From NCBI GenBank assembly GCA_036504075.1, contig DASXVX010000057.1, positions 62,001-126,000 of the forward strand: a DNA stretch of 64,000 nucleotides, given 5' to 3'. Shown in pieces: positions 52,867-62,053 of the stretch. Origin of the DNA: DASXVX01 sp036504075 (lineage in GTDB: Bacteria; Bacillota; Sulfobacillia; Symbiobacteriales; Symbiobacteriaceae). Below the pieces are notes generated by a model, which was not told the origin of the DNA, searched no databases, and saw only the letters and a program-made list of their open reading frames with translations. Position 1 is the stretch's first letter, and each line of letters begins with the position of its first letter. The translations under genes were made by a program, and so were the position numbers.

Positions 52867-53325
52867 ATGCATGTGGACGGGCAGTTCAAGTACCAGGCCC
52901 CGCCTGAGGTGGTCTACCAGGCATTTACGAACCCCGAAGCCTTGCTGTTTTCGGTTCCCGGCCTTCAGAGCCTGGAGCCGGACGGACCGGACCGGTTTCA
53001 GGCCCTCGTGAAAGTGGGAATCGGCGGCTTTTCGCTGGTCTACCACGGGTTGCTGACGGTCACCGACCGGCAGCCCGCCCAAGGGTATCGCCTCCTGATT
53101 GACGCTGAGACCCATAATGGCTTTGCCCGGGGCGAGGCGCAATTTCAGTTCCTGACAGACACCGCAACTGGGGGGACAGTCGTTTCCTATACCGGTGATG
53201 TGGCGTTGGGCGGCGGGCAGAAGCTCCTGCCGTCTCTGGCGAAGGGCCTGGCTGATTTTTTCCTCCGCGGCATGGACCAGTGGTTGCTTGAACGGGCGCC
53301 GGCCCCGCTGCTTGCGGGCGAATGA
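52867..53325 (+). CDS. CoxG-like SRPBCC-fold protein
   Basis: A 152-residue protein of the CoxG/START-like family ('FKYQAPPEVVYQAFTNPEAL', 'YTGDVALGGGQKLLPSLAKG', 'LADFFLRGMDQWL'). CoxG proteins accompany Mo hydroxylases such as CO dehydrogenase and help recruit or mature them at the membrane. Its position at the end of a Mo-enzyme operon of the other Mo superfamily is unusual. ATG 52867 has GGAGG 8 bases upstream. Confidence 0.85.
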   Translation: MHVDGQFKYQAPPEVVYQAFTNPEALLFSVPGLQSLEPDGPDRFQALVKVGIGGFSLVYHGLLTVTDRQPAQGYRLLIDAETHNGFARGEAQFQFLTDTATGGTVVSYTGDVALGGGQKLLPSLAKGLADFFLRGMDQWLLERAPAPLLAGE

Positions 53326-53340
53326 TTCGTGGCAAAAAGC

Positions 53341-53368
53341 AGAACCCGGCCCTGGCAGGCCGGGTTCT
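53341..53368 (+). terminator. Terminator of operon 2
   Basis: AGAACCCGGCC pairs with GGCCGGGTTCT around a 6-base loop, followed by TATTGT; convergent with the diguanylate cyclase gene. Confidence 0.75.
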
Positions 53369-53412
53369 TATTGTCGCGGGGCAACCCGCGGTTGTCCGGG
53401 ACGTGGACCCGG

Positions 53413-54495
53413 CTAGGCTCGGGCGGCGGCGACCTCGTCGCCCCGTTCGGGGGCCAGAATGCTGATCCGATTGCGCCCGGTCTGCTTGGACATGTAGAGC
53501 GCCTCATCGGCCCGGGCGATCAGCCGGGATTTGCCCATGCCGAGGACATACGCGGAGATGCCGCCACTAATGGTGACGCCGACCGGATGGCCCGTGGTCG
53601 GGTCCGGGATCCGGTGCGTCTCGATCGCCAGGCGCAGCTTTTCAGCCACTTCGGCGGCTTGCGGCACGGAGTAACTGGGCAGGACGACGGCAAACTCTTC
53701 GCCACCGTAGCGGGCCGCCAGCGCGTCGGTCGGCACCGCATGGCGGACGACGCTGGCCACCTCCCGGAGAACCAGGTCGCCGAACAAATGGCCGTATGTA
53801 TCGTTAAGTTTCTTAAAGTGGTCAATGTCAAGCATGACCAGGGCCAGGTGCGTATGCTCCAGATACGACTGCGCCAGGATCACGCTTAACACTTGCTGGA
53901 AATGGCGGTGATTCATGAGGCCGGTCAGCCCATCGGTGGTCGAGAGCGAAAGCTGTCGAGTCAGGGTGCGCTGATTGATCATCGCCAGATGAACCAGCGC
54001 AGCGCTCGCGTCGAGGAACGGCGATTGGTCGTTCTGGGCGGAGTCACTCGCCGCACAGGTAATTGCCAACAGCCCGATCGGTTCGGTTTTCTCCAGAATC
54101 GGCAGGTAGATTTCGTGCTCGTCAGAAAGGTGGACCCGCTGTTTGTTCCGCATGGCCGTCTGCACCGCCGGCTGAGCGCGCGGGTCCCAGATGGCGCCAT
54201 CGGTCGAAGTGGTGGCGCGGATCTCCAACTGACCCTGCTCGCCGACCGCCAGGAGCGCTGCGCGGGTGGCGTAGCCCTGTGTGACGATCTCCTGGACCAG
54301 CACCGCCGGGTAGCGCTGCCAATCCACTTCTGTCAGCTGGTGCACAATGCGGTTCACACTGGACAGGTCGTTTGCGTGGGACGCCTGTTGCTGCAGTTCG
54401 GCCGTGAGGTTGGTGCACCGGCGGCGGAGGATGAGTATGTAGCTAAGCAATCCGACCGTGAGCAGTCCTAGTGAGGCGATGGTCCACCAATACAT
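53413..54495 (-). CDS. Membrane-anchored diguanylate cyclase (GAF-GGDEF)
   Basis: A 360-residue protein with one N-terminal membrane helix (residues 2-22), a short coiled coil, a GAF-like domain (about 45-185) and a GGDEF domain with intact active site 'RYGGEEF' and 'DIDHFKKLNDTYGHLFGD'. It makes c-di-GMP from GTP in the cytoplasm. The product-inhibition I-site (RxxD before GGEEF) reads VPTD, so feedback inhibition is probably absent. I chose ATG 54495 because GGAGAGGAG precedes it; an upstream ATG at 54516 lies before that site. Confidence 0.92.
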   Translation of the reverse strand: MYWWTIASLGLLTVGLLSYILILRRRCTNLTAELQQQASHANDLSSVNRIVHQLTEVDWQRYPAVLVQEIVTQGYATRAALLAVGEQGQLEIRATTSTDGAIWDPRAQPAVQTAMRNKQRVHLSDEHEIYLPILEKTEPIGLLAITCAASDSAQNDQSPFLDASAALVHLAMINQRTLTRQLSLSTTDGLTGLMNHRHFQQVLSVILAQSYLEHTHLALVMLDIDHFKKLNDTYGHLFGDLVLREVASVVRHAVPTDALAARYGGEEFAVVLPSYSVPQAAEVAEKLRLAIETHRIPDPTTGHPVGVTISGGISAYVLGMGKSRLIARADEALYMSKQTGRNRISILAPERGDEVAAARA

Positions 54496-55079
54496 ACGGA
54501 TACTCCTCTCCGACATCGGGTCCTTGGAATCGGTTTCCCCCGTATGATCACTTATCGGCTAATACGTGAAACGTGGGCCATCAGTTCGGCAGGAAAGGTA
54601 TAAGATATCGACCGTTTGACCCTACTCATATCAGACTGAACCCCACACCCGGTTAGCCAATCGCTCTGCACCCCCGATTGGGCGAAAAGACCGGTTGCTT
54701 CGGTTATTACTTCGCCATTATATACATTACCAAGAACGACAGGTATTACCGTTCTTGGTTATAACAAAGGAGACGCACAGTTAAATTATATACCTAATCT
54801 ACCAAAGGATTCTCATATGTGGAGGTCTCCAGGCAAACTTTTCGTTCTCGCCCTAATTTCCTACCGTCTGCAGCGGTGTCAACAAAGGGGTCCCGAAGTC
54901 TGCCGGCTGCGGGCAACACGGGGCTGAACATCGCACACGGGCGAAGCCAAATCTCGACAATCGGCAGAAAATTTTGCTCACATAAAAGGGTGTGTTTTAA
55001 GGTGTACGAATGATTAGCCATACAGTTAAAATGTATTCAGTAGATCACGGATTTCAAACGTACGAGGGGGCATGTGACC
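54496..55079. other. 584-base intergenic region, AT-richer than its surroundings
   Basis: It separates divergent diguanylate cyclase and peptide-binding genes. Apart from the inverted repeat at 54729-54759 and an AT-rich stretch at 54700-54810 that could hold promoters, I see no gene. I looked for c-di-GMP riboswitch consensus on the minus strand and did not find it. Confidence 0.4.
54729..54759. repeat. Perfect 10-bp inverted repeat ACCAAGAACG / CGTTCTTGGT
   Basis: The arms (54729-54738 and 54750-54759) are separated by 11 bases in an AT-rich intergenic stretch. It could be a regulator dyad for one of the divergent genes or a small RNA terminator. Confidence 0.5.
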
Positions 55080-56663
55080 ATGTTCAAGCGCCTTTCGCTA
55101 AAAGTCTGGGTGGTCGCGCTGACAGCCAGTTTGCTGCTGGTTGCGTGCGGCTCCGGCTCGAACGCCCCGGCCCCGGCCCCGACCAAGACGGACTCGGCCC
55201 CCGCTACCCTCGAGTTCAAGGACACCCTGGTGATTGGCAGCCAGTACGGCGACCCGCAGGGCTCGTGGGACCCGATCGATACCTTCCTGCTGGCCTGGGG
55301 CGAAGTGGCCTGCAACATTTATGACGGACTCGTGGACCGGGGCGTCGACCTGAAGCTCAAGCCCGGCCTGGCCACCGAGTGGAAGTTCATCGACGACAAG
55401 ACCATTGAGTTCAAGCTGCGCCAGGGTGTCAAGTTCCACAACGGCGAGCCCTTCAACGCCGACGCCGTGGTCTTCACGTTTACCCGGCTGCTGGGGCCGG
55501 ACGGCAAGACCAGCCCGCAGCTCTCCAACTACACCTCCATCGACAAAGTCGTGAAGGTGGACGATTACACCGTCCGGTTCATGATGAAGGAGATGGACCC
55601 GGTCATCATCACCAAACTGGCGGGCTACGGGGCGATGATCATTTCGCCGAAGTACTACCAGGAGAAGGGCGATGCGTTCTTCAATACGAATCCGGTTGGC
55701 ACCGGCCCCTACAAGGTGACCGCCTACACCAAGGACAGCCAGGTGGTCCTGGAAGCCAACCCGGATTACTGGGGCGACAAGGCCAAGACCAAGAAGGTCA
55801 TTGTCCGGTTCATTCCGGAGGATGCCACCCGTGTCGCCGAGTTCCAGACCGGCGCCATCGATATCATGCAGACCGTGCCGGTGGCCCAGGTGAAAACGCT
55901 GCAGGCCGACAAGAACGTCAAGGTCCTGCCCGTGGGCGGTCCCACCGCCTGGGCGCTTCGATTTGACATCAGCAAGTCGCCGGTCGACAAGCTGGAAGTC
56001 CGGCAGGCCATCGGCTACGCCATCGACAGCAAGACCATTATCGATACCATTCTGAGCGGCAACGGCAAGCTGATTTCGTCCTTCCAGGGCGACGGCTCCT
56101 TCGGCAACAACCCCGACCTGAAGCCGCTCGAATTCAACCCGGCCAAAGCGAAGGAACTGATCGACAAGGCCGGTGCGAAGGGCGCCAAGCTGGACGTTTT
56201 CTTTAGCTCGAAGGCGGTTATCCAGAAAGAGATCGCCCAGGCCATCGCCTCCTACCTGAAGGACGTGGGGCTGGAAGTGGTCCTGAACCCGGTCGACCCG
56301 CAGCAGTTGTCCGGCACGCTGATTACCGAAGGCAAGGCCGGTCATATGTACCTCTTCGGCTGGGGTGGCTGGACGCTGGACTACGACAACACCGCTTACC
56401 TGCTCTACAGCAAGGGGCAGAAGTGGGATCCGTACTTCAACGACGCCAAGGTCAACGAACTGCTCACCAAGGAGCGGACGAGCACCGACCCCAAGGTGCG
56501 GGAGCAGGCCATGAAGGACCTGACCGTCCGTTTGCGGGAGACCATGCCCGACGTTCCGCTCTACCAGGCGGTGGCGGTCTGGGCGACCGGCGCCAAGGTC
56601 CAGGGCTTCGTGGCCCCGCCGGACGACCGGATGCGGCTGGCGCCGGTGACGGTGACGAAGTAG
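55080..56663 (+). CDS. Peptide-type ABC transporter substrate-binding lipoprotein
   Basis: A 527-residue SBP family 5 (DppA/OppA) protein. The lipoprotein signal ends 'LLLVACGSG', followed by a Pro/Ala linker. Family motifs include 'GLATEWKFIDDKTIEFKLRQ', 'GVKFHNGEPFNADAV', 'NPVGTGPYKV' and 'PDYWGDKAKTKK'. It captures oligopeptides or similar ligands outside the membrane. I chose ATG 55080 (GAGGGGG upstream) over GTG 55074. The two permeases follow after a hairpin. Confidence 0.93.
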   Translation: MFKRLSLKVWVVALTASLLLVACGSGSNAPAPAPTKTDSAPATLEFKDTLVIGSQYGDPQGSWDPIDTFLLAWGEVACNIYDGLVDRGVDLKLKPGLATEWKFIDDKTIEFKLRQGVKFHNGEPFNADAVVFTFTRLLGPDGKTSPQLSNYTSIDKVVKVDDYTVRFMMKEMDPVIITKLAGYGAMIISPKYYQEKGDAFFNTNPVGTGPYKVTAYTKDSQVVLEANPDYWGDKAKTKKVIVRFIPEDATRVAEFQTGAIDIMQTVPVAQVKTLQADKNVKVLPVGGPTAWALRFDISKSPVDKLEVRQAIGYAIDSKTIIDTILSGNGKLISSFQGDGSFGNNPDLKPLEFNPAKAKELIDKAGAKGAKLDVFFSSKAVIQKEIAQAIASYLKDVGLEVVLNPVDPQQLSGTLITEGKAGHMYLFGWGGWTLDYDNTAYLLYSKGQKWDPYFNDAKVNELLTKERTSTDPKVREQAMKDLTVRLRETMPDVPLYQAVAVWATGAKVQGFVAPPDDRMRLAPVTVTK

Positions 56664-56671
56664 ACGTGACA

Positions 56672-56697
56672 CGGGCCGGGACGACCTCCCGGCCCGC
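56672..56697 (+). terminator. Hairpin between binding protein and permease genes
   Basis: CGGGCCGGGA pairs with TCCCGGCCCG around a short loop, followed by CTTTATT. Such partial terminators reduce permease expression relative to the binding protein. Confidence 0.65.
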
Positions 56698-56723
56698 TTT
56701 ATTCCCTGTGTAGGAGGCGCGCC

Positions 56724-57653
56724 ATGGTTCCTTATATCATCAAACGCGTTTTGCATGGCCTCATGGTGTTGCTGGCGATCTCGCTGGTGGTCTTTTTCCT
56801 TTTGCGCCTGACCGGCGATCCGGTCATGGCGCTGCTGGGGCAGGGCAACCCGACCCAGGAAGCCGTGGCGGCGATGCAGCATGCCCTGGGGCTTGATCAG
56901 CCGCTCTGGCGGCAGTTGATCAAGTTTCTGACCGATCTGGCGACCGGAAACTTCGGCATTTCGTTCCGCAACAAGCAGCCGGTCATGCCGCAACTGGTCG
57001 AGCGGATGCCGGCGACCATGACGCTGGCCTTTGCGGGCATGGCGGTCTCGCTGCTGGTGGCGGTGCCGATTGGGATTCAGTCCGCCGTTCGCCGGGGCAA
57101 GGCGATCGATGTGCTGGGACGGGTCTTCGCGCTGATCGGCATCTCCTTCCCGAACTTTTGGCTGGGCATCATGCTGATGCTGATCTTCGCCGTGAAGCTC
57201 CGCTGGCTCCCGGCCTCGGGCTACCAGGGCTTCAAGTACCTGATCTTGCCGGCTGTTACGCTGGGGTTGATCCTCTCCAGCATCATCACCCGGCTGATTC
57301 GCTCCGCCATGCTGGACGTGCTGCGGCAGCAGTACGTGCAGACGGCGCGGGCCAAAGGGGTGGCGGAACGGACGGTCATCTACCGGCACGCTTTCCGCAA
57401 CGCCCTGATTCCCACGGTGACGTTCGTGGGGTTGCAGCTCGGTTCGCTGCTGGGCGGCACGGTCATTCTGGAGCAGGTCTTCTCCTGGCCGGGCGTCGGG
57501 CGGCTGGCACTGGACGCCATCAGCAACCGGGATTTCCCCATGGTGCAGGGCGCCGTACTGATGCTGTCCACGGTGATGGTCGCCATTAACCTGGCTGTGG
57601 ATCTGACTTACGGATTTCTGGATCCACGCATCAAGGTAGGGGGGAAGGCGTGA
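56724..57653 (+). CDS. dppB: ABC transporter permease, DppB type
   Basis: A 309-residue protein with six membrane helices, starting 'MVPYIIKRVLHGLMVLLAIS' as DppB/OppB/NikB proteins do. The ATPase-coupling EAA-like loop is seen in 'VQTARAKGVAERTVIYRHAF', and 'PGVGRLALDAISNRDFPMVQ' near the end is typical. ATG 56724 has TAGGAGG upstream. It overlaps the DppC gene by one base. Confidence 0.93.
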   Translation: MVPYIIKRVLHGLMVLLAISLVVFFLLRLTGDPVMALLGQGNPTQEAVAAMQHALGLDQPLWRQLIKFLTDLATGNFGISFRNKQPVMPQLVERMPATMTLAFAGMAVSLLVAVPIGIQSAVRRGKAIDVLGRVFALIGISFPNFWLGIMLMLIFAVKLRWLPASGYQGFKYLILPAVTLGLILSSIITRLIRSAMLDVLRQQYVQTARAKGVAERTVIYRHAFRNALIPTVTFVGLQLGSLLGGTVILEQVFSWPGVGRLALDAISNRDFPMVQGAVLMLSTVMVAINLAVDLTYGFLDPRIKVGGKA

Positions 57654-58513
57654 TGCCCGAACGCAGGCGGATTTCCCTCAGGCGTCTGGTGACCAACGGC
57701 CCGGCCCTGGTCGGGGCGCTGCTGGTCCTGACGGCGGTGGCATGTGCCTTTCTGGCACCGTTCATCACGGCGCACGACCCGGTCAACGCCCAGCTCCGGC
57801 TGCGGCTGGACCCGCCGACCTGGGACGCGGCCTCCAAGGCGCATTACCTGCTGGGCGCCGACGCAGTGGGCCGGGACGTACTGACTCGGATCATTTACGG
57901 GGCGCGGATCTCCCTGACGGTCGGGCTGACGGCCACGGCGATCTCGCTGGCGATTGGCGTCGTGCTGGGCCTGCTTTCCGGCTACTTCGGCGGCTGGCTC
58001 GACAGCCTGATCATGCGGATCGCCGACGTGCAGCTCTCATTCCCGTTCATATTGCTGGCCCTGGTGGTCATGGCGATCTTCGGCGGGGGGCTCGCGAAGC
58101 TGGTGCTGGTGCTGGGCATCACGGGCTGGGTCTCCTACGCCCGGCTGGTGCGCAGCCAGGTGCTGACGGTGCGTGAACTGGACTACGTGCAGGCGGCCCG
58201 CTCCCTGGGGGCGAGCGACCTCCGGATTATCGTGAAGCATGTGCTGGTGAATGTGATCTCGTCGATCATCGTACTGTCGACTTTGCAGGTGGCCACGAAC
58301 ATCCTACTGGAGGCGGGGCTGACGTTTCTGGGGATGGGAGTCGACCCGTCGATTCCGTCCTGGGGCGGAATGCTGGCGGACGGGCGGAACTACATCACCA
58401 ACGCCTGGTGGGTGGCGACCTTCCCGGGCTTTGCGATCATGTTCACGGTGCTGGGCGTCAACTTGTTGGGCGACTGGCTCCGGGACGAACTCGACCCGCA
58501 ATTGCGGGTGTAG
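57653..58513 (+). CDS. dppC: ABC transporter permease, DppC type
   Basis: A 286-residue permease with an N-terminal cytoplasmic tail, then six helices. Family signatures: 'AHYLLGADAVGRDVLTRIIY' (LGTDxxGRD motif), 'VQAARSLGASDLRIIVKHVL' (EAA loop) and 'PSWGGMLADGRNY'. It pairs with DppB. No ATP-binding subunits follow in the window, so these must be encoded elsewhere. Confidence 0.93.
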   Translation: MPERRRISLRRLVTNGPALVGALLVLTAVACAFLAPFITAHDPVNAQLRLRLDPPTWDAASKAHYLLGADAVGRDVLTRIIYGARISLTVGLTATAISLAIGVVLGLLSGYFGGWLDSLIMRIADVQLSFPFILLALVVMAIFGGGLAKLVLVLGITGWVSYARLVRSQVLTVRELDYVQAARSLGASDLRIIVKHVLVNVISSIIVLSTLQVATNILLEAGLTFLGMGVDPSIPSWGGMLADGRNYITNAWWVATFPGFAIMFTVLGVNLLGDWLRDELDPQLRV

Positions 58514-58528
58514 GCGGGGGATGTAGCG

Positions 58529-61500
58529 GTGTTTTCGTTGCATGCGCTTTTTGCCCCGGGGATGCTGCTGCGGGATTCGGACGGCGACGGCATCCCCGAC
58601 GGGGTAGCGGCGGCGCTGACGTTTGACGATAATCTGGAGAGCTGTGCCGGGGCCTTGGACGTGGCGGCCCGGCTGGGGCTGGAGGCATCGGGCCTCACGC
58701 TGCCGCTGGCCGGCGACTTTGCCGTCCGGGTCGGGGTCGGGTCTTTGGGGCCGGGCGTGCCTGTTGGACCGGGGCTGGGGCTAATCGCGGCGGCGGGCGA
58801 CCGGGAGCTGCTGGTGACCGGAGCGGACCCGGCGGGTGTGCTGCGGGCTGCCCGCTACCTGGCGGCCCGTTATCCGTTCCTGCACGGCGTGGGGACCGGT
58901 GCGCCCGTGGTCCCGGCAGGCGCGACGGCGCTGCTGGTGGATGGTGGGGGCGTGGTGCAGGTATGCACCGGCGGGGTCTGGGTTTCTGTGGGGACGGCGG
59001 CCGTGGACGGCTCACCGCAGGCGTGCGAGGGGGGCGCCCTCTCCAGCCTGGCGGAGTTGTACACCGACCGCGCTGCCGTTTCGATCGGGCTCACCCCGGC
59101 GCTTTCCCGAGCCGAGCGGGAGGCGCTGGTCGGTCTGGCGGCCCGGTTCGGCGTGGAGGCCACATCCCTCCGGTTCCCGGTCGCTGTGCTGCCGGGCGAG
59201 AAGGACCGGATAGGGCTGGCGGTTTCGGTCGGCGGCCCCGGCTCGTCGGGTTCAGGCGATACGGTACGCCTGACGGCGGGCGACGTGGTCATTACCGGAG
59301 CGGCGGCGATTGCATACCTCGCCGGGACCCCGGACCTGGGGCGGACGCTGCGGGCCGCGCTGCCTGGTCCGCCGCCCATCGCCGCTGAGGAACCTTACGC
59401 CGACCTGGCTTACGCCGGCGAGTGGGAGGTGGACCGCTTCCGGCGCGTCTGGCGGGAGCAAGTGCTGCCCACCCTGGAGCCGGGACGCCCGGCGAAAGTG
59501 GACTTGCGCCTCTCCGAGCCAGCGGAGGTGCGCAGCGCCCTGCGGACGGAGCTTCTGGCGCAGTTGCCGCCGGGCAGCGACGTGCAGGTGCGCTCCTGCT
59601 TCAAGCAGGGGCTCCACTGGATCATGGAGGAGATGCTGCCGGCGCTCCGGCAGGCCGGGCCGGTGGCCCGCTGCGAGTTGCGGTTCCGCCGGTTCACAGA
59701 GGGCGGCGACGGGAGCCGGGGCGGCGCGAGTCAGGAGGCCGGCGGTCTGGACCTGCCGATTCGCTGGCTGCAGGAGTGCTACCCCGCCGACAGCCTGCTG
59801 GCGCAGGAACTGGGCATCCGACCGGCGGATGTCGCCTTTGCCATGACCGACGAGGGCTCCACGTATACCCTGACGGCCTACGATGCCGCCGGGCGGGTCT
59901 TGCTGTCCGGGAGCTGCGAATGCCAGACCGGGCGGCGGCTGTATCTCGATGCGTTCCCCGAGCGAGGCTGGGTCCACCCGCCGACCGGCAGCCTCATGGT
60001 CAACGGGCGCGCCTTCGGCCCGCTGCCCACCGATGCCGAAGCCTGCTGGGACTGGTACCAGACGACCGTACTGCCGGCGGTTCGCCGGCTGGTGACCGGC
60101 GAGTTTGGCGAATCGCCCGACCTGGGTGCGCAACCCTTTTTCGGGACGCTGGCCATTCACGTCCGAATGAGCGAAGAGGACCGGCGGCTCGGCGTTCGGG
60201 AAGAGCACATCTCCCCGCTGGACGCCTTGCATGAGGACCTGTACTTTGTCACGCTGGATTACCTGGCCACCTGGGGCCGTCAGCTGCACGGGCAGCCGTT
60301 CGGCGCGCCCGGCACGATTCTGCCGTTCGTTTCGGCGGGCGGTGGGCAGCCGCCCGCGGCCCGGGTGACGCTGACCCGCCGACGGGCCGCCGCAGCGGCG
60401 CCCCCGCCGGCGCCAGTAGTGGAGATCAGGCTGGGAGTGGCAGGCGTTCTTACGGAACTCGGGCTGGCGGACGGGCGGCGGGTAGAACTCGGACCGGCGG
60501 ACGGGCGGCAGGCGGCGGCCCCGGCGCCGGGCGCTGACATCCCTCTGGGCGAAGTCGTCGGGCCGGAGCAGTTGCCGGCGCTGCTGGCCTACCTGGAATC
60601 CCTGCCGGGCGTGCGGGTTTGGCAGGCCGGGGCCAGCTACCTGGGCCGGCCCTGCTACGGGGTGGAACTGCGTCTGCCGGTCCCTGAGCAGATTCAGCCG
60701 CCGGCCAAGGCGGCCGCGCTCAAGCCGGTGCTGCTGATTAACGCCCGCCACCATGCCAACGAAGTTTCCAGCACCAACGCCGTGCTCAAGACCGTGCAGC
60801 GGGCGGCGACTGGCGACCCGGAGTTGGTCCGGCTGCTGCGGGGGGCCAACGTGGTCATTAACCCGCTGGAGAACATGGACGGGGCTGCGACCCACTATGC
60901 CATGATGGCGGAGCATCCGACCTGGAAGCTGCATGCGGCCCGGTTCAACGCCGTGGGGCTGGAGTTCTACGGGCAGTACGCCAATCCCGAAACCCCCTAC
61001 ACGGAGGCGCGGGTGCTGCCGGAACTGTTCCGGGAGTTCCGGCCGGACGTGCTGCTGGACGATCACGGCGTGCCTTCGCATGAGTGGCTGCAACCGTTTG
61101 CCGGGTACAGCAGCGCACCCTATTTCAAGGTCTCCTACTGGCTGCCGAACGCCCTCATCTACGGCATTTTCCGCGATCTGGATCCGGAGCAGTACCCGCA
61201 CCAGGTGGCGGCGACGCACGCACTGCGGGCCGTGCTGACCCGCCGAGTGCGGGAGGCGCCGGAAATCCACGCGTGGAACCAGGCTTGGCTCGACATTTAC
61301 TCCCGGTGGGGCACAGCCTGGGTACCGGAAAAGTTCCCGCAGGAACTGCACGACGGCATGATCTGCTACACGTCGCCGGCCGGGCCGAACGCTTTTTCCG
61401 TGCGGTTCCCCGAGACGTGCGTGGTGGACTGGATTACGGAGGTGCCCGACGAGACGGCCGGGGGTGATTATCTGCGGCTGGTGGCGGAGGCCCACATGAC

Positions 61501-61633
61501 GGGCCACCTGGCCTGCCTGGAGTTCCTGGCGGCCCACCCGCAGCCGGTGCTGCGATCGGCAGCGCCGGAGGGCGACGGGATTCGCCGGCGAATTGGCCGG
61601 GCGCGGCCGTTCGTGACTGTTTCCGGGTCCTGA
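58529..61633 (+). CDS. Very large M14-type zinc carboxypeptidase-like protein
   Basis: A 1034-residue protein. The C-terminal part (about 680-1000) is an M14 peptidase domain: 'LLINARHHANEVSSTNAVLK' provides the HxxE zinc motif, 'NVVINPLENMDGAATHYAMM' follows, and 'VLLDDHGVPSHEWLQPF' holds a third His. The N-terminal 650 residues are Gly-, Ala- and Val-rich and include 'RDSDGDGIPDGVAAAL', a calcium-loop-like stretch seen in exported proteins, but there is no signal peptide. It lies 15 bases after the permease genes, so it may act on imported peptides. The start GTG 58529 is tentative. Confidence 0.82.
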   Translation: MFSLHALFAPGMLLRDSDGDGIPDGVAAALTFDDNLESCAGALDVAARLGLEASGLTLPLAGDFAVRVGVGSLGPGVPVGPGLGLIAAAGDRELLVTGADPAGVLRAARYLAARYPFLHGVGTGAPVVPAGATALLVDGGGVVQVCTGGVWVSVGTAAVDGSPQACEGGALSSLAELYTDRAAVSIGLTPALSRAEREALVGLAARFGVEATSLRFPVAVLPGEKDRIGLAVSVGGPGSSGSGDTVRLTAGDVVITGAAAIAYLAGTPDLGRTLRAALPGPPPIAAEEPYADLAYAGEWEVDRFRRVWREQVLPTLEPGRPAKVDLRLSEPAEVRSALRTELLAQLPPGSDVQVRSCFKQGLHWIMEEMLPALRQAGPVARCELRFRRFTEGGDGSRGGASQEAGGLDLPIRWLQECYPADSLLAQELGIRPADVAFAMTDEGSTYTLTAYDAAGRVLLSGSCECQTGRRLYLDAFPERGWVHPPTGSLMVNGRAFGPLPTDAEACWDWYQTTVLPAVRRLVTGEFGESPDLGAQPFFGTLAIHVRMSEEDRRLGVREEHISPLDALHEDLYFVTLDYLATWGRQLHGQPFGAPGTILPFVSAGGGQPPAARVTLTRRRAAAAAPPPAPVVEIRLGVAGVLTELGLADGRRVELGPADGRQAAAPAPGADIPLGEVVGPEQLPALLAYLESLPGVRVWQAGASYLGRPCYGVELRLPVPEQIQPPAKAAALKPVLLINARHHANEVSSTNAVLKTVQRAATGDPELVRLLRGANVVINPLENMDGAATHYAMMAEHPTWKLHAARFNAVGLEFYGQYANPETPYTEARVLPELFREFRPDVLLDDHGVPSHEWLQPFAGYSSAPYFKVSYWLPNALIYGIFRDLDPEQYPHQVAATHALRAVLTRRVREAPEIHAWNQAWLDIYSRWGTAWVPEKFPQELHDGMICYTSPAGPNAFSVRFPETCVVDWITEVPDETAGGDYLRLVAEAHMTGHLACLEFLAAHPQPVLRSAAPEGDGIRRRIGRARPFVTVSGS

Positions 61634-61729
61634 GGCGACTGAACCTGCGTCGCCGGCAGACGAGTGGGAAGAAGATCGGCAGGCAGGCACCGGGTCGGGA
61701 GTTTCCCGGCGACGCCGGGACGAATTCGG

Positions 61730-61858
61730 TGGAGTCCGGTGAGTTCCGGCGAAGTTCGGGAGAGTTCGGGAGAGTTCGGGGGAGTTCGGGGGAGTTCTGG
61801 GGAGTTCGGGGGAGTCGGGAGAGTCCGGGGGAGTCCGGGGGAGTCCGGGGGAGTCCGT
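61730..61858. repeat. Tandem array of about 10-bp units, GAGTTCGGGG type
   Basis: About 12 imperfect direct copies of GAGTTCGGG(G/A) and GAGTCCGGGG run head-to-tail right after the M14 gene. Copies to the left carry TTC and those to the right TCC, suggesting stepwise expansion. No coding role is apparent. Confidence 0.85.
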
Positions 61859-62053
61859 CGCGGGACTGTCCCGGCCCGGTTCACGCACGAAGGAAAGCCC
61901 GCCAACACCAGGTGTGGCAGGCGACCAAGGCTTCGGTGAGGCCGGGGGAGACGGCGGCTGGCCCGGTGATTTCGGGCAGAATTCGATCTAAGCAGGAGCG
62001 CTTGGTTGAAAATCGGGGCTCCCAGGTGAGTTTCTGCGGAGAAATGTGCAGTC

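Noticed and set aside
54496..55079. c-di-GMP riboswitch before the diguanylate cyclase
   Set aside because: The conserved GEMM elements could not be found on either strand.
55098..57389. 763-residue reading frame on the minus strand
   Set aside because: It lies opposite the peptide-binding protein and DppB, is His-, Gln- and Arg-rich with no family match, and crosses two clearly real genes.
59252..61888. 878-residue reading frame on the minus strand
   Set aside because: It is antisense to the M14 peptidase; its repetitive Pro/Ser-rich start comes from the 10-bp tandem repeats.
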